Notes: generated by a model from the sequence alone, not told the origin. 64,000 nt of DNA from Vitreoscilla massiliensis (GCF_001457815.1 NZ_LN898221.1:639053-703052), one strand, 5' to 3'; positions 17,560-27,224 are shown, numbered from the stretch's first letter. Numbers and translations: made by a program.

Positions 17560-18294
17560 TTAAAACTGTTCATCAGGGCGCACAAAACGCCATTGGCCTT
17601 GCGGCAAATTGCCCAATTTCACTTGGCCGATGCGGATGCGTTTCAAACCGACCACGCGCAAGCCCACCAATTCGCACATGCGGCGGATTTGGCGTTTCTT
17701 GCCTTGGCGCAGCACAAAGCGCAATTGGTCTTCGTTTTGCCATGTGACTTTAGCAGGTTTCAAGGCTTCGCCATCCAAGCTCAAACCATGGTTGAGCAAG
17801 GCCAAGCCGTTGGCTATCAAATCACCGCGCACGCGCACCAAATACTCTTTGTCGGTTTTGCTGTGCTCACCTATCAATTGTTTGGCCACACGCCCGTCTT
17901 GCGTCAACACCAATAAGCCGGTGGAATCGATGTCCAAACGCCCTGCTGGCGCCAAACCTTTGAGCATGTGTGGTTTGAAGGTGCGGCGACTGGTGTCTTC
18001 CGCCCATTGATTGTCAGCCGTAATCAATTCTATGGCCGCCTTATAGTCTTTTTCAGGCGTGCCCGATACAAAGCCCACTGGCTTGTTTAAGACAATGGTC
18101 ACGCGCTCGGCTTGTGCCTCGTGCGCTTGTTTGGCCAAATCAATGCGGTCGCTGTCGCTGACTTTCTGACCCAAAACCGCCACTTGGCCATTGACTTTGA
18201 CCAAGCCTTGTTCGATGTAAGAATCTGCTTCACGGCGTGAACACAAACCCAATTGCGCCATCCGTTTGGACAAACGCTGTAATTCTGCTTCCAT
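17560..18294 (-). CDS. RsuA/RluB/E/F family pseudouridine synthase
   Basis: A 244-residue RNA pseudouridine synthase. An N-terminal S4 RNA-binding domain (RLSKRMAQLGLCSRREADSYIEQGLVKVNG, residues about 7-36) precedes the catalytic domain, where APAGRLDIDSTGLLVLTQDG carries the catalytic Asp near residue 120. KEYLVRVRG and QGKKRQIRRMCELVGLRVVGLKRIRIG complete the family pattern. The arrangement and length fit RluF-like enzymes acting on 23S rRNA (U2604 in E. coli), but assignment among RluB/E/F/RsuA needs comparison. First gene of a likely operon with the GAF-like gene and ribA. Confidence 0.9.
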   Translation of the reverse strand: MEAELQRLSKRMAQLGLCSRREADSYIEQGLVKVNGQVAVLGQKVSDSDRIDLAKQAHEAQAERVTIVLNKPVGFVSGTPEKDYKAAIELITADNQWAEDTSRRTFKPHMLKGLAPAGRLDIDSTGLLVLTQDGRVAKQLIGEHSKTDKEYLVRVRGDLIANGLALLNHGLSLDGEALKPAKVTWQNEDQLRFVLRQGKKRQIRRMCELVGLRVVGLKRIRIGQVKLGNLPQGQWRFVRPDEQF

Positions 18295-18366
18295 GTCTTG
18301 CTTTCTATCGCCTCACGGCGTTGATTAAGGTTTACAGGCCGCTTGTATCGGCTCTAGGTACTGTGT

Positions 18367-19716
18367 TTACATCATGCCCAAGCCCGATACCTCGCGTGCC
18401 ATTTTTGCGGCTGCGTTATCGGTCATGCCGCCAACAAAGTCCAACACCTTCATATAGGCGCGGTACAAGCTGTCTGTTTCGGATATGGGGTCTTCTTTCA
18501 ATAAATCCAAGACCAAAGATTGGCGCGTATTCACTTGTTTGGTGACGATGAAAGCGTAAGCCGCCGGTATCATCAAATCCAATATCTGCCCCAAACATGG
18601 AAACGCGGCGATTTCCGTCATCAATTTGCTTGGATGGCGGAAGATATATATGCGTGCCGCTTCTTTGGCCACTTCCAAGGTTTCGCGCACCTCATCGGAG
18701 CAAAATGACAGCAAGTCTTTGCCTTGGAATTCGCCATTGAGCAAATCTTGCTGGTGCAGCATAAACGTGTGCGCCACATCGTCTACGGCGCGACCAATGG
18801 CAATGCCACGCAACATCGCGCATTTTTGCCGTGGCGATTGCGCTTGCCATGTCGACTCAATAAACGTCAGCTTGGACAAGATGGCTTCTACTTGCAAATC
18901 GGAAATCAAACCGATTTCCACCGCGTCTTCCAAATCCAGCAAGGCATAACAAATGTCGTCGGCCGCCTCCATCAAATAAGACAGCGGATGGCGCACCCAG
19001 CGGTCTTGGCCGTAAGCCAACAAGCCCAACTCAGCGGCGATGCGGCGCACATACGGCAGCTCGGCTTGGTAAATATTGAATTTGTGGTTGCCAATATTCG
19101 GCTCGGAGCTGGTCCAGGGGTATTTGAGCAGGCTGCCGATGGTGGCTGCGGTCAAACGCATGCCGCCGCGATGGCGGTACATTTCCAGTGCCGCCACCAT
19201 GCGCAAGCTGTGCGAATTGCCCTCATACGTCTGCACATCATTGCGCTCGGCCACACTCAAAGGCGCCAACCAATGCGCGTGTGCCGGCGCCCGCATCCAT
19301 TCGCGCAGCGCCTCTTCACCAGTGTGCCCAAATGGCGGATTGCCCAAATCGTGCGCCAAACACGCCACTTGCACCACCCCGCCTATGTCTTGGGCGCTGT
19401 TGTTGGCGGGCAAAAAGCCACCGCCACGCAACATCGCTCCGACACGGTTGCCTATGCTGCGGCCGACACTGGCCACTTCCACACTGTGGGTCAAACGATT
19501 GTGGGTCAAATCGTTTTCGGCAAACGGGTGCACCTGCGTTTTGCGCCCCAAGCGCCGAAAGCCGCCGGAAAACACCACACGGTCATAATCAATGTGAAAA
19601 TCGGTGCGCAAAGCGTCTATGCCCTCATCGGTAGACGGGGTCTTGGTGGGCACCACCTCATCGCCGATTTGTTTGAAACGCTGCGCACTCAATAATTGCT
19701 GCCAATTCATTGCCAT
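18367..19716 (-). CDS. dgt: dGTP triphosphohydrolase-like protein
   Basis: A 449-residue HD-domain phosphohydrolase of the dGTPase family, which cleaves dNTPs to nucleoside and tripolyphosphate. Metal-binding motifs are HNRLTHSVEVASVGRSIG (H...), ACLAHDLGNPPFGHTGEEAL (HD) and the later MEAADDICYALLDLEDAVE (D). The N-terminus FRRLGRKTQVHPFAENDLTHNR is standard. The start at 19716 follows GAGGTGTGTCT; two earlier in-frame starts are weaker. Substrate breadth (dGTP only or all dNTPs) cannot be told from sequence. It is probably monocistronic. Confidence 0.92.
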   Translation of the reverse strand: MAMNWQQLLSAQRFKQIGDEVVPTKTPSTDEGIDALRTDFHIDYDRVVFSGGFRRLGRKTQVHPFAENDLTHNRLTHSVEVASVGRSIGNRVGAMLRGGGFLPANNSAQDIGGVVQVACLAHDLGNPPFGHTGEEALREWMRAPAHAHWLAPLSVAERNDVQTYEGNSHSLRMVAALEMYRHRGGMRLTAATIGSLLKYPWTSSEPNIGNHKFNIYQAELPYVRRIAAELGLLAYGQDRWVRHPLSYLMEAADDICYALLDLEDAVEIGLISDLQVEAILSKLTFIESTWQAQSPRQKCAMLRGIAIGRAVDDVAHTFMLHQQDLLNGEFQGKDLLSFCSDEVRETLEVAKEAARIYIFRHPSKLMTEIAAFPCLGQILDLMIPAAYAFIVTKQVNTRQSLVLDLLKEDPISETDSLYRAYMKVLDFVGGMTDNAAAKMAREVSGLGMM

Positions 19717-20047
19717 AGACACACCTCGTTGAAGACTGACCATTTTACAGGACGCTTACTCTGATGACAAAGCGGCCTGTAAACCGTTGATGGCTGTTGT
19801 ACGGCAAGCAGATGACCAACAGATGACAATCTGCACAGACAAGTGAACGCACAACTCCCATCAAATCATGTTGGCAGCCCTTGAAAACATCTCCGTCATA
19901 CCCTCAAGCGGCCTGTAAGCCGATAAGCTAATGACCACAGGCATTGCAAACGCACAATGTACTTAAACTTACGCCACTGCACGCTACCAAGCCCATAAAA
20001 AAAGCCTTGCGCCCAAAGGCACAAGGCTGATGTTTCAAGCACTGTTA
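19717..20047. other. Intergenic region between dgt-like gene and proS
   Basis: About 330 bp with uptake words near 19740 (variant), 19772 and 19910 and the proS terminator. No gene is supported. Confidence 0.5.
19997..20028 (-). terminator. Terminator after proS
   Basis: On the minus strand AGCCTTG ... CAAGGCT stem with a GC-containing loop (TGCCTTTGGGCG, itself able to pair) followed by TTTTTT. Confidence 0.9.
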
Positions 20048-21760
20048 TTAAGCGTTTAAAGCGGCCTGTACTTTGGCAGCCACCGCATCCACAGCCACGG
20101 CTTGTGATTCAGCATCGCGGCGGGCTTGGTATTCGACCTCACCGTTTTTCAAACCACGGTCGCCTATGACGATGCGGTGTGGAATGCCCAACAATTCTGA
20201 GTCATTCAACAACACGCCGGCACGCTCATCGCGGTCGTCCAACAACACATCCACGCCAACAGCTTTCAATTGCGCATACAAAGCATCGGCGGCTTCACGC
20301 ACGGCGTCGGATTTTTTGTAATTCATCGGCACAATCACCGCTTGGAACGGCGCCATCGCAGCGGTCCAGATGATGCCACGCTCGTCGTTGTTTTGTTCAA
20401 TCGCGGCGGCAACAATGCGGGTAATGCCGATACCGTAGCAACCCATTTCCATCACTTGCGCTTTGCCGTTTTGGTCCAAGAAAGTCGCGTTCATTGCTTC
20501 TGAGTATTTGGTGCGCAATTGGAACACATGGCCCACTTCAATGCCACGCACCAATTTCAACACGCCTTGGCCATCTGGGCTGGCATCGCCATCAATGACA
20601 TTGCGCAAATCGACAAACTCAGGCTCAGCCGCATCGCGACCGAAGTTAAAGCCGGTGTAGTGGTAATCGTCTTCATTGGCGCCCACCACGGTATCAGACA
20701 GCAATTCCACCGCATAATCGGCATAGACCTTGCCTTTGAAACCAATAGGGCCCAAAGAACCACCATTGGCACCAAACGCGTCTTTGATGGCCGCAGGCGT
20801 GGCCATGACCAATGGTGATTTCACACCGGCCAATTTTTCGGCTTTGATGTCGTTGAATTCATGGTCACCACGCAATAACAACAATACCAATGAACCTTCT
20901 TCTTCGCCCTCAACCACGATGGATTTCACGGTTTTCTCAATAGAGATGTTCAACAAGTCCACCAAGGCTTGGATGGTTTTGGTATTGGGGGTGTGGATTT
21001 TGGTTAAGGCTTCGGCAGCGGCGGCGCGCTCGCCTTGTTGACGCAAGGTAGGCGCCAATTCGATGTTGGCGGCGTAATCAGAACCGGTGCTGTAAGCAAT
21101 CACGTCTTCACCGCTTGCTGCCAACACTTGGAATTCATGCGAACCGGTGCCGCCTATGCTGCCGGTATCGGCGGCCACAGGACGGTAGTCCAAACCCAAA
21201 CGGTCAAACACATTGCAATACGCTTGGTACATCACATCGTAAGTGGCTTTCAAAGAAGCAAAATCGGCGTGGAATGAGTAAGCGTCTTTCATCACAAACT
21301 CACGCGCACGCATCACGCCAAAACGTGGGCGCACTTCGTCGCGGAATTTGGTTTGAATTTGGAAAAAGTTTTTTGGCAATTGTTTGTAAGAATTGATTTC
21401 GCGGCGCACGGTGTCGGTAATCACCTCTTCATGGGTAGGGCCCACGCAGAAATCACGCTCATGACGGTCTTTCAAGCGCAACAATTCTTTGCCGTAAAAT
21501 TCCCAACGACCAGACTCTTGCCACAATTCAGCAGGCTGAATGGCCGGCATCAACACTTCAATCGAACCGGCTTGGTTCATTTCATCGCGCACAATGGCCT
21601 CAACTTTGCGCACCACGCGCAAACCCATCGGCATCCAAGTGTACAAACCCGAAGCCACGCGCTTGATCAAGCCGGCACGCAACATCAATTTGTGGCTAGG
21701 CAATTCCGCCTCAGCAGGGGCTTCTTTTAAAGTTGAAATAAAATATTGACTGGCTTTCAT
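20048..21760 (-). CDS. proS: Prolyl-tRNA synthetase
   Basis: A 570-residue class II synthetase charging tRNA-Pro. The bacterial type is shown by MKASQYFISTLKEAPAEAEL, motif 2 (FRDEVRPRFGVMRAREFVMKDAYSFH), the inserted editing domain (residues about 225-400, including GLHxx-like DHEFNDIKAEKL) and motif 3 (GCYGIGITRIVAAAIEQ). The C-terminal anticodon-binding domain is present. The ATG at 21760 is preferred over a GTG one codon earlier. The gene stands alone with its own terminator, and a uptake word (GCGGCCTGTA) lies within its last codons. Confidence 0.97.
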   Translation of the reverse strand: MKASQYFISTLKEAPAEAELPSHKLMLRAGLIKRVASGLYTWMPMGLRVVRKVEAIVRDEMNQAGSIEVLMPAIQPAELWQESGRWEFYGKELLRLKDRHERDFCVGPTHEEVITDTVRREINSYKQLPKNFFQIQTKFRDEVRPRFGVMRAREFVMKDAYSFHADFASLKATYDVMYQAYCNVFDRLGLDYRPVAADTGSIGGTGSHEFQVLAASGEDVIAYSTGSDYAANIELAPTLRQQGERAAAAEALTKIHTPNTKTIQALVDLLNISIEKTVKSIVVEGEEEGSLVLLLLRGDHEFNDIKAEKLAGVKSPLVMATPAAIKDAFGANGGSLGPIGFKGKVYADYAVELLSDTVVGANEDDYHYTGFNFGRDAAEPEFVDLRNVIDGDASPDGQGVLKLVRGIEVGHVFQLRTKYSEAMNATFLDQNGKAQVMEMGCYGIGITRIVAAAIEQNNDERGIIWTAAMAPFQAVIVPMNYKKSDAVREAADALYAQLKAVGVDVLLDDRDERAGVLLNDSELLGIPHRIVIGDRGLKNGEVEYQARRDAESQAVAVDAVAAKVQAALNA

Positions 21761-21763
21761 CAC

Positions 21764-22162
21764 ATTCTTTCCGCACCCAAATCAGTGCTGTTTTAATTGC
21801 TTGTCAAGCAAATTTTTTATCTTTAATCCTTGACAAAGACCCATTCATACACAGTGCTTACTTATTGTCAGAATAAGTTCATTTATCGAATAAAACAGGC
21901 TTGACAAGACCTACAATCATATTATCTTTTTGATTTTATTTGATAATTTTTAAAAGTCTATATTTTAGGCAAAGACGCTGCCAAGCTTGATTTTACTATC
22001 ATTTTGGCAGCCACCCACAACTTATCTACATACTTATCCACAGGGAATGTGGACAATTGCCAAAAGCTTGATGGGACGGTACTTAGAGCCAAGATACAGC
22101 TTAGAGGCCTTATTCCAATTTGTTAAAATTGCCCAACAGCTTCAAAAATTATTAACATCAAA
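21764..22162. promoter_or_regulatory. AT-rich intergenic region with a cluster of DnaA boxes
   Basis: Within about 35 bp lie three DnaA-box-like 9-mers: TTATCTACA (22022-22030, one mismatch), TTATCCACA (22034-22042, perfect) and TGTGGACAA (22048-22056, reverse orientation, one mismatch). To the left is a very AT-rich stretch (21890-21965, including GATTTTATTTGATAATTTTT). This is the composition of a replication-origin or DnaA-regulated region. No dnaA, dnaN or rpmH gene is nearby, so an oriC call is not secure. Confidence 0.5.
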
Positions 22163-22891
22163 TTATTTCACGCGAGTGAACACCAAATCCCATACGCCGT
22201 GCCCCAAACGCAGGCCACGGGCTTCAAATTTGGTTTCAGGACGGTAGTCTGGCGTTGGCGCATAGTCTTGTGCCGTGTTTTGCAAAGCGTCTATGCCTGA
22301 CAACACTTCCAACATTTGCACTGCGTATTCTTCCCAATCGGTGGCCAAATGGATGTAGCCGCCAATTTTCAGTTTTGGCAGCAATTGTTCCACGAATGGG
22401 GTTTGGATTAAGCGGCGTTTGTTATGGCGCTTCTTGTGCCAAGGATCGGGGAAAAACACATGGATGCCGGCCAAACTCGCGTCGGCCAACATGTGCGTTA
22501 CCACTTCGACCGCATCGTAACGCATCACACGCAAATTGGTCAGCTCGTTTTCATCAATCAGCTTCAGCAAATTGCCCACGCCTGGCGCGTGTACATCAAT
22601 GGCAACAAAGTCTTTTTCTGGCAAGACTTTGGCAATGTGTGCGGTGGCCGTGCCCATGCCAAAACCAATTTCAAAGATTTTGTCATTGTCGCGGCCAAAC
22701 ACCGCGTTCAAATCGATGGTTTCAGGCTGGTATTCTATGCCCCATTTGGGCAGACCCTCGGCCATCGCCGCTTTTTGCGCATCACTCATGTGACCTTGGC
22801 GCAAAACATAACTGCGGATGCCGCGTTTGTGACTGACTTCATTGTCGATATCGGAGGTTTGGTAGTGCTTGTCTGGTTCTTGTTCGCTCAT
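22163..22891 (-). CDS. trmB: tRNA (guanine-N7-)-methyltransferase
   Basis: A 242-residue SAM-dependent methyltransferase forming m7G46 in tRNA. Motif I is FEIGFGMGTATAHIA, the acidic cofactor site is VAIDVHAPGVGNLL, and the family signature VFFPDPWHKKRHNKRRLIQ is intact, as is the C-terminal TKFEARGLRLGHGVWDLVF. The start at 22891 (MSEQEPDKHY) is preferred over an ATG 24 bp upstream. It appears monocistronic; an inverted DUS pair lies just upstream of its promoter side. Confidence 0.96.
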   Translation of the reverse strand: MSEQEPDKHYQTSDIDNEVSHKRGIRSYVLRQGHMSDAQKAAMAEGLPKWGIEYQPETIDLNAVFGRDNDKIFEIGFGMGTATAHIAKVLPEKDFVAIDVHAPGVGNLLKLIDENELTNLRVMRYDAVEVVTHMLADASLAGIHVFFPDPWHKKRHNKRRLIQTPFVEQLLPKLKIGGYIHLATDWEEYAVQMLEVLSGIDALQNTAQDYAPTPDYRPETKFEARGLRLGHGVWDLVFTRVK

Positions 22892-22932
22892 GCTCAAAAC
22901 TGCATTTGATTTCAAAGATTGCCATTATACAA

Positions 22933-22966
22933 AATAAGCGGCCTGTAAGGTTACAGGCCGCTTATT
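22933..22966. terminator. Inverted DUS pair
   Basis: AATAAGCGGCCTGTAA and its perfect complement separated by GG. Located upstream of trmB; it may terminate rightward or leftward transcripts and supply uptake words in both orientations. Confidence 0.7.
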
Positions 22967-23323
22967 TATTTCAAGTAAACTCATCTAGCAAAGAATTCTT
23001 TTTATCCTAAACCTCATATTTTATGAAGCAACATCATTCCGTTTTCACTTACACAACCAGTTTACCCAAATTGTTGACTTTAAAATACCCACTAAAATAA
23101 TCACACCATGCCGACTATTAATAAGGATAAAAGGAATAAAAAACACATTAAAACTAGAGTCTACACCTCACTTGCGAGAATGTGTCTGTATGTCCAATTT
23201 TTCATTCTTGTATATACTCAACTGCAAGGCATTCTGTCTGCAGAATTGGAATTCAATGATAAATTTTAACACAACGATGTGATTTAATTTTTCCGTCCAA
23301 AATACTTTGAAAAGGCCACAGCT
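22967..23323. other. AT-rich intergenic region upstream of the membrane protein
   Basis: About 350 bp, AT-rich, no gene or RNA recognised. No uptake word occurs here, unlike most gaps of this size in the window, in keeping with foreign origin of the adjacent gene. Confidence 0.4.
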
Positions 23324-23686
23324 ATGCTCATACGTTTAAGTGATATTGTTATTAATATAATTTTACCTGTTGTTCTTTTTGTGGTCATTGCCATTATATC
23401 AAAGAAAGTTTATCCCAAAGCCCTCAAAATATCAGTCCAACTTTACATTGCACTTTGGGTCATCCTGCTCATAATTTTAACTTTATACATGGTTATCACA
23501 GGGATTAGTGATAATTTTGACAAATTTGCTAGTTGGATGATAGTGTTAACAATGATAGTACTGCTACCTTTTTTTGAAATAGTGATGTTGCCTATACTAA
23601 TGTTCATACATAAAAAAGATACCAGAACATTTAGCTTACTCTTATTAGTATTGTTTCTTGCATTTTTGTTTTATAAGAATTCTTAA
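23324..23686 (+). CDS. Small AT-rich multi-pass membrane protein, unknown
   Basis: A 120-residue protein almost entirely made of hydrophobic segments: about four predicted helices (residues about 7-26, 38-58, 68-92 and 101-117). I do not recognise a family. Base composition is far lower in G+C than neighbouring genes and codons such as ATA, TTA and AGT are frequent, which together with the AT-rich 430 bp upstream suggests recent acquisition. AAAAGGCCACAGCT lies before the ATG. A 119-bp gap with an inverted DUS pair separates it from convergent ilvC. Confidence 0.65.
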   Translation: MLIRLSDIVINIILPVVLFVVIAIISKKVYPKALKISVQLYIALWVILLIILTLYMVITGISDNFDKFASWMIVLTMIVLLPFFEIVMLPILMFIHKKDTRTFSLLLLVLFLAFLFYKNS

Positions 23687-23805
23687 TCCAAAGTTTAACT
23701 ATCATTTATCATACTTAAACCTCGATTCATTTTTCAATTTTCATGTCAAATACTATACATGGGCTCAATCTACTTACAAAATAGCGCGCCCAAAATGCAC
23801 ATGTT

Positions 23806-23842
23806 AAAAAGCGGCCTGTAAACATTTACAGGCCGCTTTTTT
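23806..23842 (-). terminator. Inverted DUS pair terminating ilvC
   Basis: AAAAAGCGGCCTGTAAA and its complement with a 2-3 nt loop and T-runs on both strands, 22 bp after the ilvC stop. Confidence 0.85.
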
Positions 23843-23864
23843 ATCTAATCATCGATAACCGATA

Positions 23865-24881
23865 TTAGTTTTTCTCTTGGTCTACCAATTTGTTTTTGGC
23901 AATCCAAGGCATCATGTCACGCAATTGTTTGCCGACGATTTCGATAGGATGTTCTGCATTCATGCGACGACGGGCAGTCATTGATGGGTAGTTCAACTGA
24001 CCTTCGTTGATGAACATCTTCGCGTATTCGCCAGATTGGATGCGGTACAAGGCTTTTTTCATCGCCGCTTTGGTTTCAGAAGTCACCACTTCTGGGCCAG
24101 TCACGTATTCGCCGTACTCAGCATTGTTAGAGATTGAGTAGTTCATGTTGGCGATACCGCCTTCGTACATCAAGTCCACAATCAATTTCAATTCGTGCAA
24201 GCACTCGAAGTAAGCCATTTCTGGCGCGTAGCCGCCTTCAACCAAAGTCTCGAAGCCTGCTTTAACCAATTCAACCGCGCCACCGCACAATACGGCTTGT
24301 TCGCCGAACAAGTCGGTTTCGGTTTCTTCTTTGAAGTTGGTTTCAATCACGCCACCTTTGGTGCCGCCATTGGCTGCTGCGTAAGACAAAGCGATGTCAC
24401 GAGCGCGACCGGTGTTGTCTTGGTAAACGGCGATCAAAGATGGTACACCGCCACCTTTCAAGTATTCACTGCGCACAGTGTGGCCTGGGCCTTTAGGCGC
24501 AACCATGATCACGTCCACGTTTTTAGGTGGCACGATTTGGTTGTAGTGAATGTTAAAACCGTGAGCGAAAGCCAATGCTGCGCCTTCTTTCAAGTTAGGA
24601 GCGATAGCATCGCGGTAAACAGCGGGTTGGCTTTCGTCTGGCAACAAAATCATCACCACGTCGGCTGAAGCAGTTGCTTGTGCCACTTCTTGTACATTGT
24701 GACCTGCGTTCTCGGCTTTTTTCCAAGAAGCGCCGTCTTTGCGCAAGCCCACTACCACGTTCACACCTGAATCTTTCAAGTTTTGAGCGTGTGCATGACC
24801 TTGTGAACCATAACCAATAATGGCAACGGTTTTACCCTTGATCAAAGATAAATCCGCGTCTTTATCGTAATAAACTTTCAT
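23865..24881 (-). CDS. ilvC: Ketol-acid reductoisomerase (NADP+)
   Basis: A 338-residue class I KARI, the second enzyme of valine/isoleucine synthesis, converting acetolactate or acetohydroxybutyrate by alkyl shift and NADPH reduction. The Rossmann motif GYGSQGHAHAQNLKDSG is near residue 24, the PKGPGHTVRSEY segment near 129, and metal-binding DLFGEQAVLCGG near 190 with the second site ECLHELKLIVDLMYEGG. Length matches the short (class I) form. It follows ilvH by 70 bp containing one uptake word and ends at an inverted DUS terminator. Confidence 0.97.
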   Translation of the reverse strand: MKVYYDKDADLSLIKGKTVAIIGYGSQGHAHAQNLKDSGVNVVVGLRKDGASWKKAENAGHNVQEVAQATASADVVMILLPDESQPAVYRDAIAPNLKEGAALAFAHGFNIHYNQIVPPKNVDVIMVAPKGPGHTVRSEYLKGGGVPSLIAVYQDNTGRARDIALSYAAANGGTKGGVIETNFKEETETDLFGEQAVLCGGAVELVKAGFETLVEGGYAPEMAYFECLHELKLIVDLMYEGGIANMNYSISNNAEYGEYVTGPEVVTSETKAAMKKALYRIQSGEYAKMFINEGQLNYPSMTARRRMNAEHPIEIVGKQLRDMMPWIAKNKLVDQEKN

Positions 24882-24951
24882 TGTGTTTCCTTTATTTCCA
24901 AACAGGTGTTATATAAGGCGGCCTGTAAACGACTGCCTTGTGTGTCATCAA

Positions 24952-25443
24952 TTAAATTCGCAACATTCTTTCACCGCGACCGATGCCAGCAGCGCCGGTA
25001 CGTACGGTTTCCAAAATCAGGCTTTTCGTCAAGGCTTGCAAGAACGAATCGAGCTTCTCAGTCGTACCGGTCACTTCGATGGTGTAAGTGCGTTCACTCA
25101 CATCAATCACACGGCCACGGTAGATTTCGGCCAAACGCAAGAACTCATCACGGTCTTTGCCGACGGCGCGCACTTTCACCAACATCAGTTCGCGCTCCAC
25201 AAAGTGTGAGTCATTCAAATCAATCACTTTCACCACTTCAATCAATTTGTTCAATTGCTTGGTGATTTGCTCAATGATTTCCTCATCGCCACGCGTTGAA
25301 ATGGTCATGCGCGACAAGGTTGGGTCTTCGGTCATTGCCACTGACAAAGAATCAATGTTGTAACCACGGGCAGAAAACAAGCCAATCACACGGGACATCG
25401 CGCCAGATTCATTTTCCATTAAAATCGATAAAATGTGTCTCAT
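24952..25443 (-). CDS. ilvH: Acetolactate synthase small (regulatory) subunit
   Basis: A 163-residue regulatory subunit that stimulates the catalytic subunit and confers valine feedback inhibition. The N-terminal ACT domain (HILSILMENESGAMSRVIGLFSARGYNIDSL, residues about 3-33) contains the conserved Asn/Gly effector-site residues. The C-terminal domain (REFLRLAEIYRGRVIDVSERTYTIEVTG) is complete. Its first base overlaps the last base of ilvI, showing strict coupling of the two subunits. Confidence 0.96.
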   Translation of the reverse strand: MRHILSILMENESGAMSRVIGLFSARGYNIDSLSVAMTEDPTLSRMTISTRGDEEIIEQITKQLNKLIEVVKVIDLNDSHFVERELMLVKVRAVGKDRDEFLRLAEIYRGRVIDVSERTYTIEVTGTTEKLDSFLQALTKSLILETVRTGAAGIGRGERMLRI

Positions 25444-27224
25444 TATGGCACGCTCCGAGTATCGTAATCGCGGTCGTTAACGTCGTTAACGTCTGAGTCT
25501 GCAATGGTTTCACGCATGTGCGGTGGCAGAACCATTTCGTTCAAGCCTTTACCATTGCCCACCATAGGGAACACGTTTTGTTTTCTATCGGTAATGAAGT
25601 CCATAAACACCATGCGGTCTTTCATGGCCAAGGCTTCACGCAAAGCCCCTTCCACATCGCTTGGTTTTTCAATGCGCATGCCGACATGTCCATAGGCCTC
25701 GGCCAATTTCACAAAGTCTGGCAATGAATCCATGTAAGACTCAGAATAGCGGTCGTGGTAATAAAACTCTTGCCATTGGCGTACCATGCCCAAATAACCG
25801 TTGTTCAGGTTAATCACTTTCACTGGAATGCGGTATTGGTAACACGTCGACAATTCCTGAATGTTCATTTGTATCGAGCCTTCGCCGGTGATACAGCAAA
25901 CATCTTGCTCAGGATTGGCCAATTTCGCGCCCATTGCATACGGCAAGCCCACACCCATGGTGCCCAAACCACCGGAATTCAACCATTGGCGTGTGCGTGT
26001 AAACGGATAGTGTTGCGCCGCGTACATTTGGTGTTGGCCCACGTCAGAAGTGATGATGGCTTGGTTGCCGGTCACTTTGGCCAAGGTTTGCACCACGTAT
26101 TGCGGCAAAATCACATCGTCGCCTTGGTCGAAATACATGCAATCGCGTGCACGCCAAGCTTCGATGGTTTTCCACCATTTGTCTAACGCACCTGGATTAA
26201 GCATCAATTCTTGCTCTTTCCACAGCGCAATCATCTCTTGCAACACCAGTTTCACATCACCCACGATGGGCACGTTCACCTTCACACGTTTGGCAATACT
26301 GGATGGGTCGACATCAATGTGAATGACTTTTTTCGGCGTGGCCAAGAATTTGCTTGGTACTGAAATCACGCGGTCGTCGAAACGTGCGCCCACAGCCACC
26401 ACCACGTCGGCTTCTTGCATGGCCAAATTGGCCTCGTAATAACCGTGCATGCCGAGCATACCAATGAATTGGCGGTCGGTAGAATCGTAAGCACCCAAGC
26501 CCATCAAGGTACCGGTAGTCGGTGCGCCCAACAATTTCACCAATTCGGTCAATTCACCGGCAGCATTGCCCAATACCACGCCACCACCGAAATAAATCAA
26601 TGGGCGTTTGGCACCTGCCAACACTTGTAAGGCTTTTTTGATTTGACCGGTATGGCCTTTGGTTGCAGGCTGATACGAACGAATAAACACTTCTTCAGGA
26701 TAGCTGAATTTCGCCATCGCTTGGGTAATGTCTTTCGGAATATCAATCACCACAGGACCTGGACGACCAGACTCGGCGATGTAGAAGGCTTTTTTGATGG
26801 TTTCGGCCAAATCGGCAATGTCGGTCACCAAGAAATTGTGTTTCACGCATGGACGGCTCACGCCCACCATGTCCACTTCTTGGAATGCATCCGAACCGAT
26901 GGCAGGTGTGCCCACTTGACCTGAAATCACCACCAAAGGGATGGAATCGGTGTAAGCAGTGGCAATACCGGTAATGGCATTGGTGGCACCCGGACCCGAA
27001 GTTACCAGCGCCACGCCGGCTTTGCCTGTGCCACGCGAACGGGCAAACGCATCAGCAGCATGAATCGCAGCTTGTTCGTGTCTTACCAAAACATGTCGAA
27101 ATTGTTCTTGCTGATAGATGGCATCATAAATCTCAAGTACTGCACCACCTGGATAACCAAAAACGTATTCAACGCCTTCGGCTATGAGAGATTGCACAAT
27201 GATTTGTGCACCTGATAATTGCAT
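25443..27224 (-). CDS. ilvI: Acetolactate synthase large (catalytic) subunit
   Basis: A 593-residue thiamine-diphosphate enzyme that condenses pyruvate with pyruvate or 2-oxobutyrate, starting branched-chain amino-acid synthesis. The TPP-activating Glu is in HEQAAIHAADAFARSRG (near residue 48), the FAD-binding and central domain follow, and the cofactor motif GEGSIQMNIQELSTCYQYRIPVKVINLNNG is near residue 445. Start at 27224 (MQLSGAQIIVQSL) has AAAGAGGTGTTT upstream; a GTG two codons earlier is less likely. First gene of ilvI-ilvH-ilvC. Confidence 0.96.
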   Translation of the reverse strand: MQLSGAQIIVQSLIAEGVEYVFGYPGGAVLEIYDAIYQQEQFRHVLVRHEQAAIHAADAFARSRGTGKAGVALVTSGPGATNAITGIATAYTDSIPLVVISGQVGTPAIGSDAFQEVDMVGVSRPCVKHNFLVTDIADLAETIKKAFYIAESGRPGPVVIDIPKDITQAMAKFSYPEEVFIRSYQPATKGHTGQIKKALQVLAGAKRPLIYFGGGVVLGNAAGELTELVKLLGAPTTGTLMGLGAYDSTDRQFIGMLGMHGYYEANLAMQEADVVVAVGARFDDRVISVPSKFLATPKKVIHIDVDPSSIAKRVKVNVPIVGDVKLVLQEMIALWKEQELMLNPGALDKWWKTIEAWRARDCMYFDQGDDVILPQYVVQTLAKVTGNQAIITSDVGQHQMYAAQHYPFTRTRQWLNSGGLGTMGVGLPYAMGAKLANPEQDVCCITGEGSIQMNIQELSTCYQYRIPVKVINLNNGYLGMVRQWQEFYYHDRYSESYMDSLPDFVKLAEAYGHVGMRIEKPSDVEGALREALAMKDRMVFMDFITDRKQNVFPMVGNGKGLNEMVLPPHMRETIADSDVNDVNDRDYDTRSVP

